Shown here: positions 7,415 to 14,943 of the stretch, piece after piece
Layout of the letters: each line of letters opens with the position of its first letter
Position numbering within the stretch: the stretch's first letter is position 1
NCBI RefSeq assembly: GCF_031458095.1
Contig: NZ_JAVDXU010000001.1
Span: 1,054,001-1,118,000 of the forward strand
Reading direction: 5' to 3'
DNA from: Pelomonas saccharophila_A
Lineage (GTDB): Bacteria; Pseudomonadota; Gammaproteobacteria; Burkholderiales; Burkholderiaceae_C
Length of the DNA stretch: 64,000 bases
Notes under the pieces: generated by a model
Told to the model about the DNA's origin: nothing
Databases searched by the model: none
The model's input: only the letters and a program-made list of their open reading frames with translations
Translations under genes and position numbers: made by a program

Positions 7415-9418
7415 TTGAAAGCCGACGACCAAGGTCTGCAGCACAGCGAGGAACGCTTTCGGCTGCTGGTGGACAGCGTGCGCGACTACGCGATCTTCAT
7501 GCTGGACCCCGAAGGCCATGTGCTGACCTGGAATGCGGGCGCCGAACGCTTCAAGGGATACCGGGCCGACGAGATCATCGGCAGCCATTTCTCGCGCTTC
7601 TACCCGCCGGACGCGCTGGCCCGGCAGTTGCCCGCGCATGAGCTGGAGATGGCGACGCGCGAAGGCGCCTTCGAGGACGAGGGCTGGCGGGTGCGCAAGG
7701 ACGGCTCGCTCTTCTGGGCCAATGTCGTCATCACGGCGATGCGCGACCCGACCGGGCGGCTGGTGGGTTTCGCCAAGGTCACGCGCGATCTGACGCAAAG
7801 ACGCAACCACGAGGAGGCGCTCAAGCGCAGCGAGGAACGCTTTCGGCTGATGGTCGAGGGCGTGGCCGACTACGCCATCTTCATGCTCGACGTGAACGGC
7901 CGCGTGGCCTCGTGGAACGAGGGGGCTCAACGCATCAAGGGCTATGCGGCCGACGACATCCTCGGCAAGCATTTCTCCGTCTTCTACCCGAGCGAGGTGC
8001 GCGAAAGCGGCTGGCCCGAGTACGAGCTTCAGCAGGCCCAGGAGACGGGGCGCTTCGTCGACACCGGCTGGCGGCTGCGCAAGGACGGCACGACCTTCTG
8101 GGCCCAGGTGACCATCACGGCGCTGCGCGACGAGAGCGGGCGCCTCATCGGCTACGCCAAGCTGACGCGCGACCTGACGGCCAGCATGCGCATCGAGGCC
8201 ATGGAACTGGCCAACCGCGAGCATGAAGAGATCCTGAGCGCCGAGCGCAATGCCCGCATCGCCGCCCAGCGCGCCACCCGCATCAAGGACGAGTTCCTGG
8301 CCACCCTGTCGCACGAGCTGCGCACGCCGTTGACGGCCATTCTTGGCTGGACCCAGGTGCTGCTGCGGGCCAAGCCGGGCGACGAGCGCGTCAACCTGCA
8401 GCGCGCCATCGAGGTCATCGACCGCAATGCCCGCTCCCAGGTGCAGCTCATTGATGACCTGCTGGACCTGAACCGCATCATGACCGGCAAGCTGAGGCTG
8501 GACCTGCAGCAGCTCGGCATGGCCAACGTCATCCAGGCGGCCGTCGAATCCGTCGCGCCCGCGGCGTCGGCCAAGGGCGTGGCGCTGCAATCGCTGCTGG
8601 ACGGCGGCCCCGCCATGGTCAATGGCGACAGCGGGCGGCTGCAGCAGGTGGTGTGGAACCTGTTGAACAACGCCATCAAGTTCACGCCCGCCGGTGGCCG
8701 CGTGCAGGTGCTGCTGCAGCGCGTCGACTCGCATGTCGAGTTCAGCGTCAGCGACACCGGCATCGGCATCCCAGCCTCCTTCCTGCCGCAGGTCTTCGAC
8801 CGCTTCACGCAGCAGGATGGGTCCACCTCGCGGGTCCATGGCGGCCTGGGCCTGGGCCTGGCGATCTGCAAGCAGCTCGTCGAACTGCACGGCGGCAGCA
8901 TCCGTGCGGAGAGCGCGGGCGAGGGCCAGGGGGCGAGCTTCTTCGTCAGGCTGCCGCTGTCCATCCTGCAGACGGCCGAGGAGCGTGCGCACGACCCCGC
9001 CTCGGCCGATGCGCGGGCCAGCGAGAACCTGGCCCTGCCCAAGCTGGACGGCGTGCACATCTTCGTGCTTGACGACGAGCCCGATGCACGCAGCCTGCTG
9101 TGCCGCATCCTGGCGGATCAGGGCGCCCGGGTGGTTGCCTTCGCCTCGGCCCAGGAACTGCTCCAGGCCGTCCAGCTGTCGCGCCCGACCGTCATCGTCA
9201 GCGACGTCGGCATGCCGGGCGTGGACGGCTACCAGATGATCCGCGCCCTGCGCGCCACGGAGACGCGGGACTCGCGCATTCCGGCCCTGGCCCTCACGGC
9301 CTTCGCCCGCGCCGAGGACCGCAAGCGCTCGCTGCTGGCCGGCTTCCAGGCCCACCTGGCCAAGCCCTTCGACGTGGCCGAACTCATCCTGCTGGTGGCC
9401 AATCTGGCGGAGAAATAG
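7415..9418 (+). CDS. Hybrid sensor histidine kinase, PAS-PAS-HisKA-HATPase-REC
   Basis: A 667-residue cytoplasmic hybrid kinase with no membrane helix. Two near-identical PAS domains (about residues 10-125 and 135-260) are followed by HisKA with phospho-acceptor His300 (SHELRTPLTAIL), a HATPase_c domain with N-box (NLLNNAIKF), G1 (DTGIGIP) and G2 (GGLGLGLAI), and a C-terminal receiver with acceptor Asp597 (VSDVGMPG) and Lys (HLAKPFD). TTG 7415 is chosen because AAAAGG precedes it and because the upstream in-frame ATG 7298 lies in a terminator hairpin. Its signal and partner are unknown. It converges on dnaB with only six bases between. Confidence 0.88.
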   Translation: MKADDQGLQHSEERFRLLVDSVRDYAIFMLDPEGHVLTWNAGAERFKGYRADEIIGSHFSRFYPPDALARQLPAHELEMATREGAFEDEGWRVRKDGSLFWANVVITAMRDPTGRLVGFAKVTRDLTQRRNHEEALKRSEERFRLMVEGVADYAIFMLDVNGRVASWNEGAQRIKGYAADDILGKHFSVFYPSEVRESGWPEYELQQAQETGRFVDTGWRLRKDGTTFWAQVTITALRDESGRLIGYAKLTRDLTASMRIEAMELANREHEEILSAERNARIAAQRATRIKDEFLATLSHELRTPLTAILGWTQVLLRAKPGDERVNLQRAIEVIDRNARSQVQLIDDLLDLNRIMTGKLRLDLQQLGMANVIQAAVESVAPAASAKGVALQSLLDGGPAMVNGDSGRLQQVVWNLLNNAIKFTPAGGRVQVLLQRVDSHVEFSVSDTGIGIPASFLPQVFDRFTQQDGSTSRVHGGLGLGLAICKQLVELHGGSIRAESAGEGQGASFFVRLPLSILQTAEERAHDPASADARASENLALPKLDGVHIFVLDDEPDARSLLCRILADQGARVVAFASAQELLQAVQLSRPTVIVSDVGMPGVDGYQMIRALRATETRDSRIPALALTAFARAEDRKRSLLAGFQAHLAKPFDVAELILLVANLAEK

Positions 9419-9424
9419 CGCGGA

Positions 9425-10849
9425 TCAGTACTCGTCGCGCTCCACGCCCACATAGCCGGGCGCGAGGTTCTCGAACTTGGTGTGCATGCGCTGAAAGGCG
9501 AGCTTCACGGTACCCACCGGGCCGTTACGCTGCTTGGCGATGATGATCTCGGCCACGCCCGGCTCCTTGCACTCATCCTTCGTGTAGTACTCATCACGAT
9601 AGATGAACATGATGATGTCCGCGTCCTGCTCGATGGCGCCGGATTCGCGCAGGTCGGACATCATGGGGCGCTTGTCGGGGCGCTGCTCCACCGAGCGGTT
9701 CAGCTGCGACAGCGCGATGACCGGGCACTTCAGCTCCTTGGCCAGTGCCTTCAGACCGCGCGAGATTTCACCCAGCACGGTGGCGCGGTTTTCCTCGCTG
9801 CCGCCGCCGTTGCCGGACATCAGCTGCAGGTAGTCGATGACGATGAGGCCGAGCTGGCCGCAGATGCGGGCCTGGCGGCGCGCACGGGCGCGCACTTCCG
9901 AAGGGCTCAGGCCCGGACTCTCGTCGATGAAGATGCTGGACTTGCCGAGCTTGTCGACGGCTTCGGCCAGGCGGCCCCACTCGTCATCCTTCAGCTGGCC
10001 GGTGCGCAGATGGCTCTGGTCGATGCGGCCGATGGAGCCCACCATACGCAGGGCGAGCTGGGCGGCGCCCATTTCCATCGAGTAGATGACGACGGGCAGG
10101 CCTTCGCTGATGGCGACGTTCTCGGCGATGTTGACGGCGAAGGCCGTCTTGCCCATGGAGGGGCGGGCCGCCAGCACGATGAGGTCGCCGGGCTGCAGGC
10201 CGGCCGTCTGGCGGTCCAGGTCGTAGAAGCCGGTGCGCACGCCGGTCACGTCCTGGGCACCGCTCTCGGCCAGCTCGTTGACGCGATCCATCAGCGCGAT
10301 CATCAGGTGATCGATGGCCTGGAAGCCCTGCTTGCTGCGCGAGCCTTCTTCACCGATCTTGAAGATCTTGCCCTCGGCCTCGTCCAGGATCTGCGTGACG
10401 GCGCGGCCTTGCGGGTTCATCGCGGCGGTGGCGATCTCGTCGGACGTGGAGACCAGCTTGCGCAGGATGGCCCGCTCGCGAACGATCTCGGCATAACGGC
10501 GCAGGTTGGCGGCACTTGGCACGCTCTGGGCCAGCGCGTTCAGATAGGCCAGGCCGCCGCACTCCTCGGCACGGCCCACCGAGGTCAGCTCGTCGAAGAC
10601 GGTGACGACGTCGGCCGGCTTGCCCGCGTTGATCAGCTTGCCGACGGCCGTGTAGACATGCTTGTGCTCGAAGCGATAGAAGTCGCTCTCGGTCAGCAGG
10701 TCGGCAGCGCGGTCCCAGGCCGAGTTGTCGATCAGCAGGCCACCGAGCACGCTCTGCTCGGCCTCGACCGAGTGCGGCGGCACGCGCAGGCGCGAGACCT
10801 CATCGTCATGCGGTGCGGCGGAGGAGGAAGCAGGGAAGATCGCGGACAT
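9425..10849 (-). CDS. dnaB: Replicative DNA helicase DnaB
   Basis: A 474-residue hexameric helicase that unwinds DNA at the replication fork. It has the N-terminal DnaG-interaction domain (PPHSVEAEQSVLGGLLIDN) and a RecA-like C-terminal domain with Walker A (ARPSMGKTAFA), Walker B (LIVIDYLQLM) and the motif DLRESGAIEQDAD. ATG 10849 is used; an upstream TTG at 10861 would add four residues. No intein is present. Two direct repeats resembling DnaA boxes lie just before the start. The position downstream of the rpsF-rplI operon on the same strand is common; the terminator at 10922 separates them. Confidence 0.97.
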   Translation of the reverse strand: MSAIFPASSSAAPHDDEVSRLRVPPHSVEAEQSVLGGLLIDNSAWDRAADLLTESDFYRFEHKHVYTAVGKLINAGKPADVVTVFDELTSVGRAEECGGLAYLNALAQSVPSAANLRRYAEIVRERAILRKLVSTSDEIATAAMNPQGRAVTQILDEAEGKIFKIGEEGSRSKQGFQAIDHLMIALMDRVNELAESGAQDVTGVRTGFYDLDRQTAGLQPGDLIVLAARPSMGKTAFAVNIAENVAISEGLPVVIYSMEMGAAQLALRMVGSIGRIDQSHLRTGQLKDDEWGRLAEAVDKLGKSSIFIDESPGLSPSEVRARARRQARICGQLGLIVIDYLQLMSGNGGGSEENRATVLGEISRGLKALAKELKCPVIALSQLNRSVEQRPDKRPMMSDLRESGAIEQDADIIMFIYRDEYYTKDECKEPGVAEIIIAKQRNGPVGTVKLAFQRMHTKFENLAPGYVGVERDEY

Positions 10850-10875
10850 GCCTGTGGACAAACCTGTGGACGAGC
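10850..10875 (-). promoter_or_regulatory. Tandem GTCCACAGG repeats before dnaB (DnaA-box-like)
   Basis: On the minus strand the 9-mer GTCCACAGG occurs twice 12 bp apart, ending at the dnaB start codon. The proximal copy reads TTGTCCACA, one mismatch from the DnaA consensus TT(A/T)TNCACA; the distal copy has two mismatches. DnaA binding is an inference. Confidence 0.35.
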
Positions 10876-10914
10876 TGGGTGTGACCGGTGGGTTGAGCGG
10901 GACAACTCAGACCA

Positions 10915-10954
10915 TAAAGACCGAAGGCCGAAACCCTGAGGGTATCGGCCTTCG
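10915..10954 (-). terminator. Terminator of the rpsF-priB-rpsR-rplI operon
   Basis: A 10-bp perfect inverted repeat (10922-10931 with 10945-10954, CGAAGGCCGA and its complement) encloses a smaller ACCC/GGGT pairing. Read on the minus strand it is followed by GTCTTTAT. It lies about 50 bp past the rplI stop. Confidence 0.75.
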
Positions 10955-11004
10955 TTGGATGATGCGGCGACCAAGTGTCACCGCGCCATCAGGGGAAGCG
11001 AGAT

Positions 11005-11457
11005 TTACTCGGCTTCGGCAACCACCTGGACGGTGATTTCCACGACCACGTCGGTGTGGGCGGCAACGCTCACCGGGAACTCGCCGACGGCCTTCAGCGG
11101 GCCGTTGGGCAGGCGCACTTGCGACTTGGCGACGGCGGTGCCGGCCTTGGTCAGCGCGTCAGCGATGTCGGCGTTGGTGACGGAGCCGAACAGGCGGCCA
11201 TCGACACCGGCCTTCTGGGCGATGCGAACCGTGGTGCCGGCCAGCTTCTCACCCAGCTTCTGGGCTTCGGCCAGCTTGGCGGCGGCGATCTTTTCGAGTT
11301 CGGCGCGCTTGGCTTCGAATTCCTTGATCGCGGACTCGGTGGCGCGGCGAGCGGCCTTGGTCGGGATCAGGAAGTTGCGGGCATAACCGTCCTTGACCTT
11401 GACGACGTCGCCGAGGTTGCCGAGGTTGGCCACTTTTTCGAGCAGGATCACTTGCAT
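11005..11457 (-). CDS. rplI: 50S ribosomal protein L9
   Basis: A 150-residue L9 that binds 23S rRNA and helps keep the reading frame. The N-terminal signature is complete (MQVILLEKVANLGNLGDVV, then VKDGYARNFLIP), followed by a long connecting helix and the C-terminal RNA-binding domain. Length is usual. Last gene of the rpsF operon, 12 bp after rpsR, with ribosome site AAGGAG. Confidence 0.98.
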   Translation of the reverse strand: MQVILLEKVANLGNLGDVVKVKDGYARNFLIPTKAARRATESAIKEFEAKRAELEKIAAAKLAEAQKLGEKLAGTTVRIAQKAGVDGRLFGSVTNADIADALTKAGTAVAKSQVRLPNGPLKAVGEFPVSVAAHTDVVVEITVQVVAEAE

Positions 11458-11469
11458 GTCGTCAGCTCC

Positions 11470-11760
11470 TTAGACCTTGTGCTGGTCGCTGTACGGCAGC
11501 AGGGCCAGGAAGCGCGCACGCTTGATGGACACCGTCAGCTGACGCTGGAAGAAGGCGCGCGTGCCGGTCAGGCGAGCGGGCGTGATCTTGCCGTTTTCGG
11601 AGATGAAATCGCGCAGGGTGTCGATGTCCTTGTAGTCGATCTGCTCGACACCGGCGACGGTGAAGCGGCAGAAACGCTTGCGACGGAACAGCAACGATTG
11701 TTGGTTGCGCTTGGGCTTCTTGTCCTTGGAGAAGCGACCTTTGCCACGAAGAGGGGGCAT
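11470..11760 (-). CDS. rpsR: 30S ribosomal protein S18
   Basis: A 96-residue S18, which pairs with S6 on the small-subunit platform. The core (KRFCRFTVAGVEQIDYKDI, then LRDFISENGKITPARLTGT and IKRARFLALLPY) is complete. The N-terminus is slightly extended and basic (MPPLRGKGRFSKDKKPKR), as in other betaproteobacteria. It lies 45 bp downstream of priB and 12 bp before rplI. Confidence 0.98.
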   Translation of the reverse strand: MPPLRGKGRFSKDKKPKRNQQSLLFRRKRFCRFTVAGVEQIDYKDIDTLRDFISENGKITPARLTGTRAFFQRQLTVSIKRARFLALLPYSDQHKV

Positions 11761-11805
11761 GTTGGACCTCTGTTAAATCTATCCGGATTCAATAAATTCC
11801 GGGTT

Positions 11806-12099
11806 CTAGGAAGCAGCGGGTTCGATCACGGTGACGTGGGCGATGAAGCCCCGGCCGTTGCGCTGGTGGGTCAGGAAGCCGCGAAAGATCGCGGTGCCAC
11901 CGACTCCCAGCGCCTGCAACTGCTTGGCCACCTCGCCCACCGCGACCGCCTTGATCTCCAGGGAGATCTTGCGCGGCTTGCCGGCTTCGATGACTTCGGA
12001 CTCGGCCTTGAGGCTTGCGTCCAGGGCCATCAGCCCGGCGGGGGTGTAACGGATCAGACCGAGTTGCTGGATCTGCGCCTGCAGGTGAAGCTGGTTCAC
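11806..12099 (-). CDS. priB: Primosomal replication protein N (PriB)
   Basis: A 97-residue single-OB-fold protein of the PriA-PriB-DnaT restart pathway, which reloads DnaB at stalled forks. The typical start (MNQLHLQAQIQQLGLIRYTP) and the motif TAIFRGFLTHQRNGRGFIAHV mark the family. Its place between rpsF and rpsR is the conserved betaproteobacterial and gammaproteobacterial arrangement. It is 50 bp downstream of rpsF. Confidence 0.95.
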   Translation of the reverse strand: MNQLHLQAQIQQLGLIRYTPAGLMALDASLKAESEVIEAGKPRKISLEIKAVAVGEVAKQLQALGVGGTAIFRGFLTHQRNGRGFIAHVTVIEPAAS

Positions 12100-12149
12100 T
12101 CCGTAGGCACGCTGCTCGAAAAACCTGGTTCTTCAGCGATGAGCAGTGC

Positions 12150-12512
12150 TCAGGCCGCTTCCTGTTGCGGAGCCTTGCGGGCTTCTTCGCGCTCGACGGC
12201 CTTCATCATGACCGAGGGGGTCGTGATGGCCTTGTCCTGGACCACGGTGAGGTGGCGCAGCACGGCGTCGTTGAAGCGGAAGCCGGTCTCGAGCTCAGCC
12301 AGGACTTCCTTGCTGCACTCGATGTTCAGGCACAGGTAATGGGCCTTGGCGAGCTTCTGGATCAGGTAAGCCATCTGGCGACGGCCCCAGTCCTCGACTC
12401 GGTGCACGACACCACCACCGGTGGTGATCAGGCCCTTGTAACGCTCCAGCATGGCCGGAACTTGTTCGCTTTGATCCGGATGGATCAGCAGAACGATTTC
12501 GTAGTGACGCAT
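12150..12512 (-). CDS. rpsF: 30S ribosomal protein S6
   Basis: A 120-residue S6 (MRHYEIVLLIHPDQSEQVP, with GGVVHRVEDWGRRQMAYLI). The start is ATG 12512 with a strong ribosome site (AAGGAG, 6 nt spacing); the upstream extension of the open frame is non-coding leader. First gene of the rpsF-priB-rpsR-rplI operon. A hairpin in the leader may be an S6:S18 autoregulatory element. Confidence 0.97.
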   Translation of the reverse strand: MRHYEIVLLIHPDQSEQVPAMLERYKGLITTGGGVVHRVEDWGRRQMAYLIQKLAKAHYLCLNIECSKEVLAELETGFRFNDAVLRHLTVVQDKAITTPSVMMKAVEREEARKAPQQEAA

Positions 12513-12570
12513 ATTGACTCCTTGTGGATTCCAGCCCGGCGTTGTCGGAATGAACTGTCGGTCTGTGGAA

Positions 12571-12601
12571 GCCGCGCCACGGCGTCTACACGCGGTGCGG
12601 C
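12571..12601 (-). promoter_or_regulatory. Leader hairpin of rpsF, candidate S6:S18-binding element
   Basis: The leader between the promoter and rpsF can fold with GCCGC/GCGGC at the base, an inner CC/GG helix and a CCG triplet on the 3' side of the stem (12571-12601). S6:S18 leader RNAs of many bacteria expose a CCG in a bulge next to a stem. The match is by eye only. Confidence 0.35.
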
Positions 12602-12616
12602 AAGGGGGAACCAAGG

Positions 12617-12645
12617 ATTCTAGCCTGGAAGGCGAAAACGGCCAA
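12617..12645 (-). promoter_or_regulatory. Sigma-70-type promoter of the rpsF operon
   Basis: Minus-strand -35 TTGGCC (12640-12645), 17-bp spacer, -10 TAGAAT (12617-12622). This places the start near 12610 and gives a leader of about 97 nt before rpsF. Confidence 0.6.
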
Positions 12646-12812
12646 ATCCAGGCTGACGGCGATCATTGGTTTTGCGGGCCGAGCGCCGGGCCGCTCCCTA
12701 GCCGGCCCACTCTGGCGATGTGCTTGACGGTCGAGCCGGCAAGCATCGCCGTCCCCTCGGGGGACCGACTAGCCCTGCCCGCGTACAGCGGGGCAGGACT
12801 GGGCGAGGGGCT
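12646..12812. other. Intergenic stretch with three successive hairpins, no gene
   Basis: Between the rpsF promoter and the convergent end of the symporter gene I see no gene. Three inverted repeats follow each other: GGCGATGTGCTTG/CAAGCATCGCC (12714-12750, one 2-nt bulge), GTCCCC/GGGGAC (12751-12765) and CCTGCCCGC/GCGGGGCAGG (12774-12797). They probably form the 3' end of the symporter transcript. None has a U-tract on the minus strand. Confidence 0.5.
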
Positions 12813-14882
12813 TCAGACGCCTGGACGGCTGCGCAGGCTGTCAATGAAGTCACGGTCGCGCTGGCTGGGCGCGGGCGTCAGCAGGCTGACGATGGCAAGC
12901 AGCAGGGCGCCAGCGGGCACGCCGAAAAGACCGGCCGAGGCGGGCTGGATGTCCCAGATCAGCGTCGCCGGCCCGGGCAGACCGATCAGGGCCCGCGCGC
13001 CGGGATGGGCCATGAAGAGATAACCCAGGCAGACGATGAGGCCGGCCAGCATGCCCGCCAGCGCGCCCGCACGGTTGGCGCGGCGCCAGAACACGCCGGC
13101 GACCAGGGCCGGGAAGAAGGTCGAGCCGGCAATGGAGAAGGCGGCCGTGACGACCGCCAGGATGTCGGCTGGCCGGCTGGAGGCCACCGCCGCCGCCGCC
13201 AGCGCCGCCGCCAGCAGCAGGGCCTTGGACAGCGTCACCCGCCGCGTGCGCGAGGCTTCGGGGTTGACGGCCTTGTAGTAGAGGTCGTGGGACAGCGCGC
13301 TGGAAATGGCCAGCAGCAGACCGTCCGCCGTGGACAGCGCCGCCGCCAGCCCGCCGGCCGCCACCATGCCGGAGATGACATAGGGCAGGCCGCCGAGTTC
13401 GGGCATGACCAGCATGACGAGGTCGGGATGCAGGCGCAGCTCGCCCAGTTGCAGACGGCCGTCGCCATTCAGGTCCACGGCCGACAGCAGGGCCGGGTCG
13501 ACGCGCTGCCACTGGCGTATCCAGGCCGGCAGCTGGTCGAAGGCCGTGCCGACCAGGCCGTTGAAAACCTCGGTCTTGACCATGACGGCCAGGGCCGGCG
13601 CCGTCAGATAGAGCAGGCAGATGAAGACCAGGGACCAGGCCACCGACTGGCGCGCCGTGCTGACCGAACTGGTCGTGTAGTAGCGCGTCAGCAGATGCGG
13701 CAGGCCGGCCGTGCCGACCATCAGGCACAGGGCCAGGGCGATGAAGTTGCGCCGCGCCGCGCTGGCCTGCTCGCGCTCGGGCGGGCTGCCGTCGGGGTTG
13801 CCGGCAAAGGGCTGGGTGTGGGGCACCAGGCCCGACAGCGGCTGGGCCAGCAGGGCCTCGCTGGCCTGTTCGCGCCGCCAGCGCTCCTCGGCCTCGGGCG
13901 GCGTGCGCGGCAGGGCCGCGCGCTGCTTCTCGGCTACCTGGATGCGGGCCAGCGGCGCGTCCTGTGCCTTCAGGGCCGCGACCTGGGCCGCCGCCCTCGC
14001 CTGCTCGTCGGCCAGGGCCTGGGGCACATCGGCCAGGCGCGCGGCGGCGGCATCGGCGCGCTGCTGGTGGATGGCGCGCACCTGCAGCTCGCCCGGGTCG
14101 CGCATCAGCTCGCGCTCGCGCTCGGCCAGCTGGTGCAGTTGCTGGCCGTAGACGAGCTGGGGCAGCGGCCAGCCGGTCTGCTTGACGCTGAGCCAGATGA
14201 CCGGCACCAGATAGGCCAGGATCATGATGAGGTACTGGGCCACCTGGGTCCACGTGACGGCCCGCATGCCGCCCAGGAAGGAGCAGACCAACACGCCGCC
14301 CAGGCCGACGAAGACGCCGACCTCGAAGCCCAGGCCCGTCAGCCGCGTCGTGATCAGGCCGACGCCGTAGATCTGCGCCACCAGGTAGACGAAGGACACC
14401 AGGATGGCGGCGCAGGCCCCGACGATGCGCAGCGCGCGGCTGTCGAAGCGCTCGGCGAGGAAGTCACCCAGCGTGAACTGCCCGAAGCGGCGCAGATAGG
14501 GCGCGATGCACAGGGCCACGAGCACGAAACCGCCGGTCCACCCCAGCACATAGGCCAGGCCCGCATAGCCGCTGGCGTAGAGGGTGCCGGCCAGGCCGAT
14601 GAAGGTCGCGGCACTCATCCAGTCGGCGCCGGCCGCCATGCCGTTGTACAGCGGCGGCACGCGCCGGCCGGCGACGAAATACTCGGCCGGGTCGGTGGTG
14701 CGGCACAGGATGCCGATGACGGCGTAGACGAGAACGGTCGCGCCCAGGAAGGTGTAGCCGATCCAGGCCTTGGGCAGGCCGCGCTGCTCGGCCAGGCCCA
14801 GGCCGACCACCAGCGCGATGAAGCTCAGTGCGAAAAGGAAATAGCGGCGGTGGAGGTGGCGGGCGGGCACGGCCGCGATCAT
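12813..14882 (-). CDS. Sodium:solute symporter (VC_2705/ActP-like) with coiled-coil insertion and EF-hand loop
   Basis: A 689-residue SSS-family transporter, related to the acetate permease ActP and the VC_2705 group. Core motifs include AAGADWMSAATFIGLAGTLY and STADGLLLAISSALSHDL. Two additions make it longer than ActP (about 550). Residues about 243-380 are a polar, Ala/Glu/Arg-rich segment with coiled-coil character. Residues 470-481 (DLNGDGRLQLGE) form a perfect 12-residue EF-hand calcium loop. ATG 14882 has no ribosome site and lies 3 nt after the U-tract of the ppsA terminator, so expression control is unusual or the start differs. No small DUF4212 partner subunit is adjacent. Substrate is inferred. 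Confidence 0.85.
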   Translation of the reverse strand: MIAAVPARHLHRRYFLFALSFIALVVGLGLAEQRGLPKAWIGYTFLGATVLVYAVIGILCRTTDPAEYFVAGRRVPPLYNGMAAGADWMSAATFIGLAGTLYASGYAGLAYVLGWTGGFVLVALCIAPYLRRFGQFTLGDFLAERFDSRALRIVGACAAILVSFVYLVAQIYGVGLITTRLTGLGFEVGVFVGLGGVLVCSFLGGMRAVTWTQVAQYLIMILAYLVPVIWLSVKQTGWPLPQLVYGQQLHQLAERERELMRDPGELQVRAIHQQRADAAAARLADVPQALADEQARAAAQVAALKAQDAPLARIQVAEKQRAALPRTPPEAEERWRREQASEALLAQPLSGLVPHTQPFAGNPDGSPPEREQASAARRNFIALALCLMVGTAGLPHLLTRYYTTSSVSTARQSVAWSLVFICLLYLTAPALAVMVKTEVFNGLVGTAFDQLPAWIRQWQRVDPALLSAVDLNGDGRLQLGELRLHPDLVMLVMPELGGLPYVISGMVAAGGLAAALSTADGLLLAISSALSHDLYYKAVNPEASRTRRVTLSKALLLAAALAAAAVASSRPADILAVVTAAFSIAGSTFFPALVAGVFWRRANRAGALAGMLAGLIVCLGYLFMAHPGARALIGLPGPATLIWDIQPASAGLFGVPAGALLLAIVSLLTPAPSQRDRDFIDSLRSRPGV

Positions 14883-14885
14883 GGC

Positions 14886-14924
14886 AATAAAAAAGCCCGG
14901 GCTCCCTTACGGAGAACCCGGGCT
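14886..14924 (-). terminator. Terminator of ppsA, abutting the symporter start codon
   Basis: AGCCCGGG with CTCC (14894-14905) pairs with GGAG and CCCGGGCT (14911-14924); on the minus strand it is followed by TTTTTTATT at 14885-14893. It lies 20 bp past the ppsA stop and ends 3 nt before the symporter ATG. It could act as a regulated terminator for the symporter. Confidence 0.88.
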
Positions 14925-14943
14925 GCTCGTCAATCGCGAAGCC

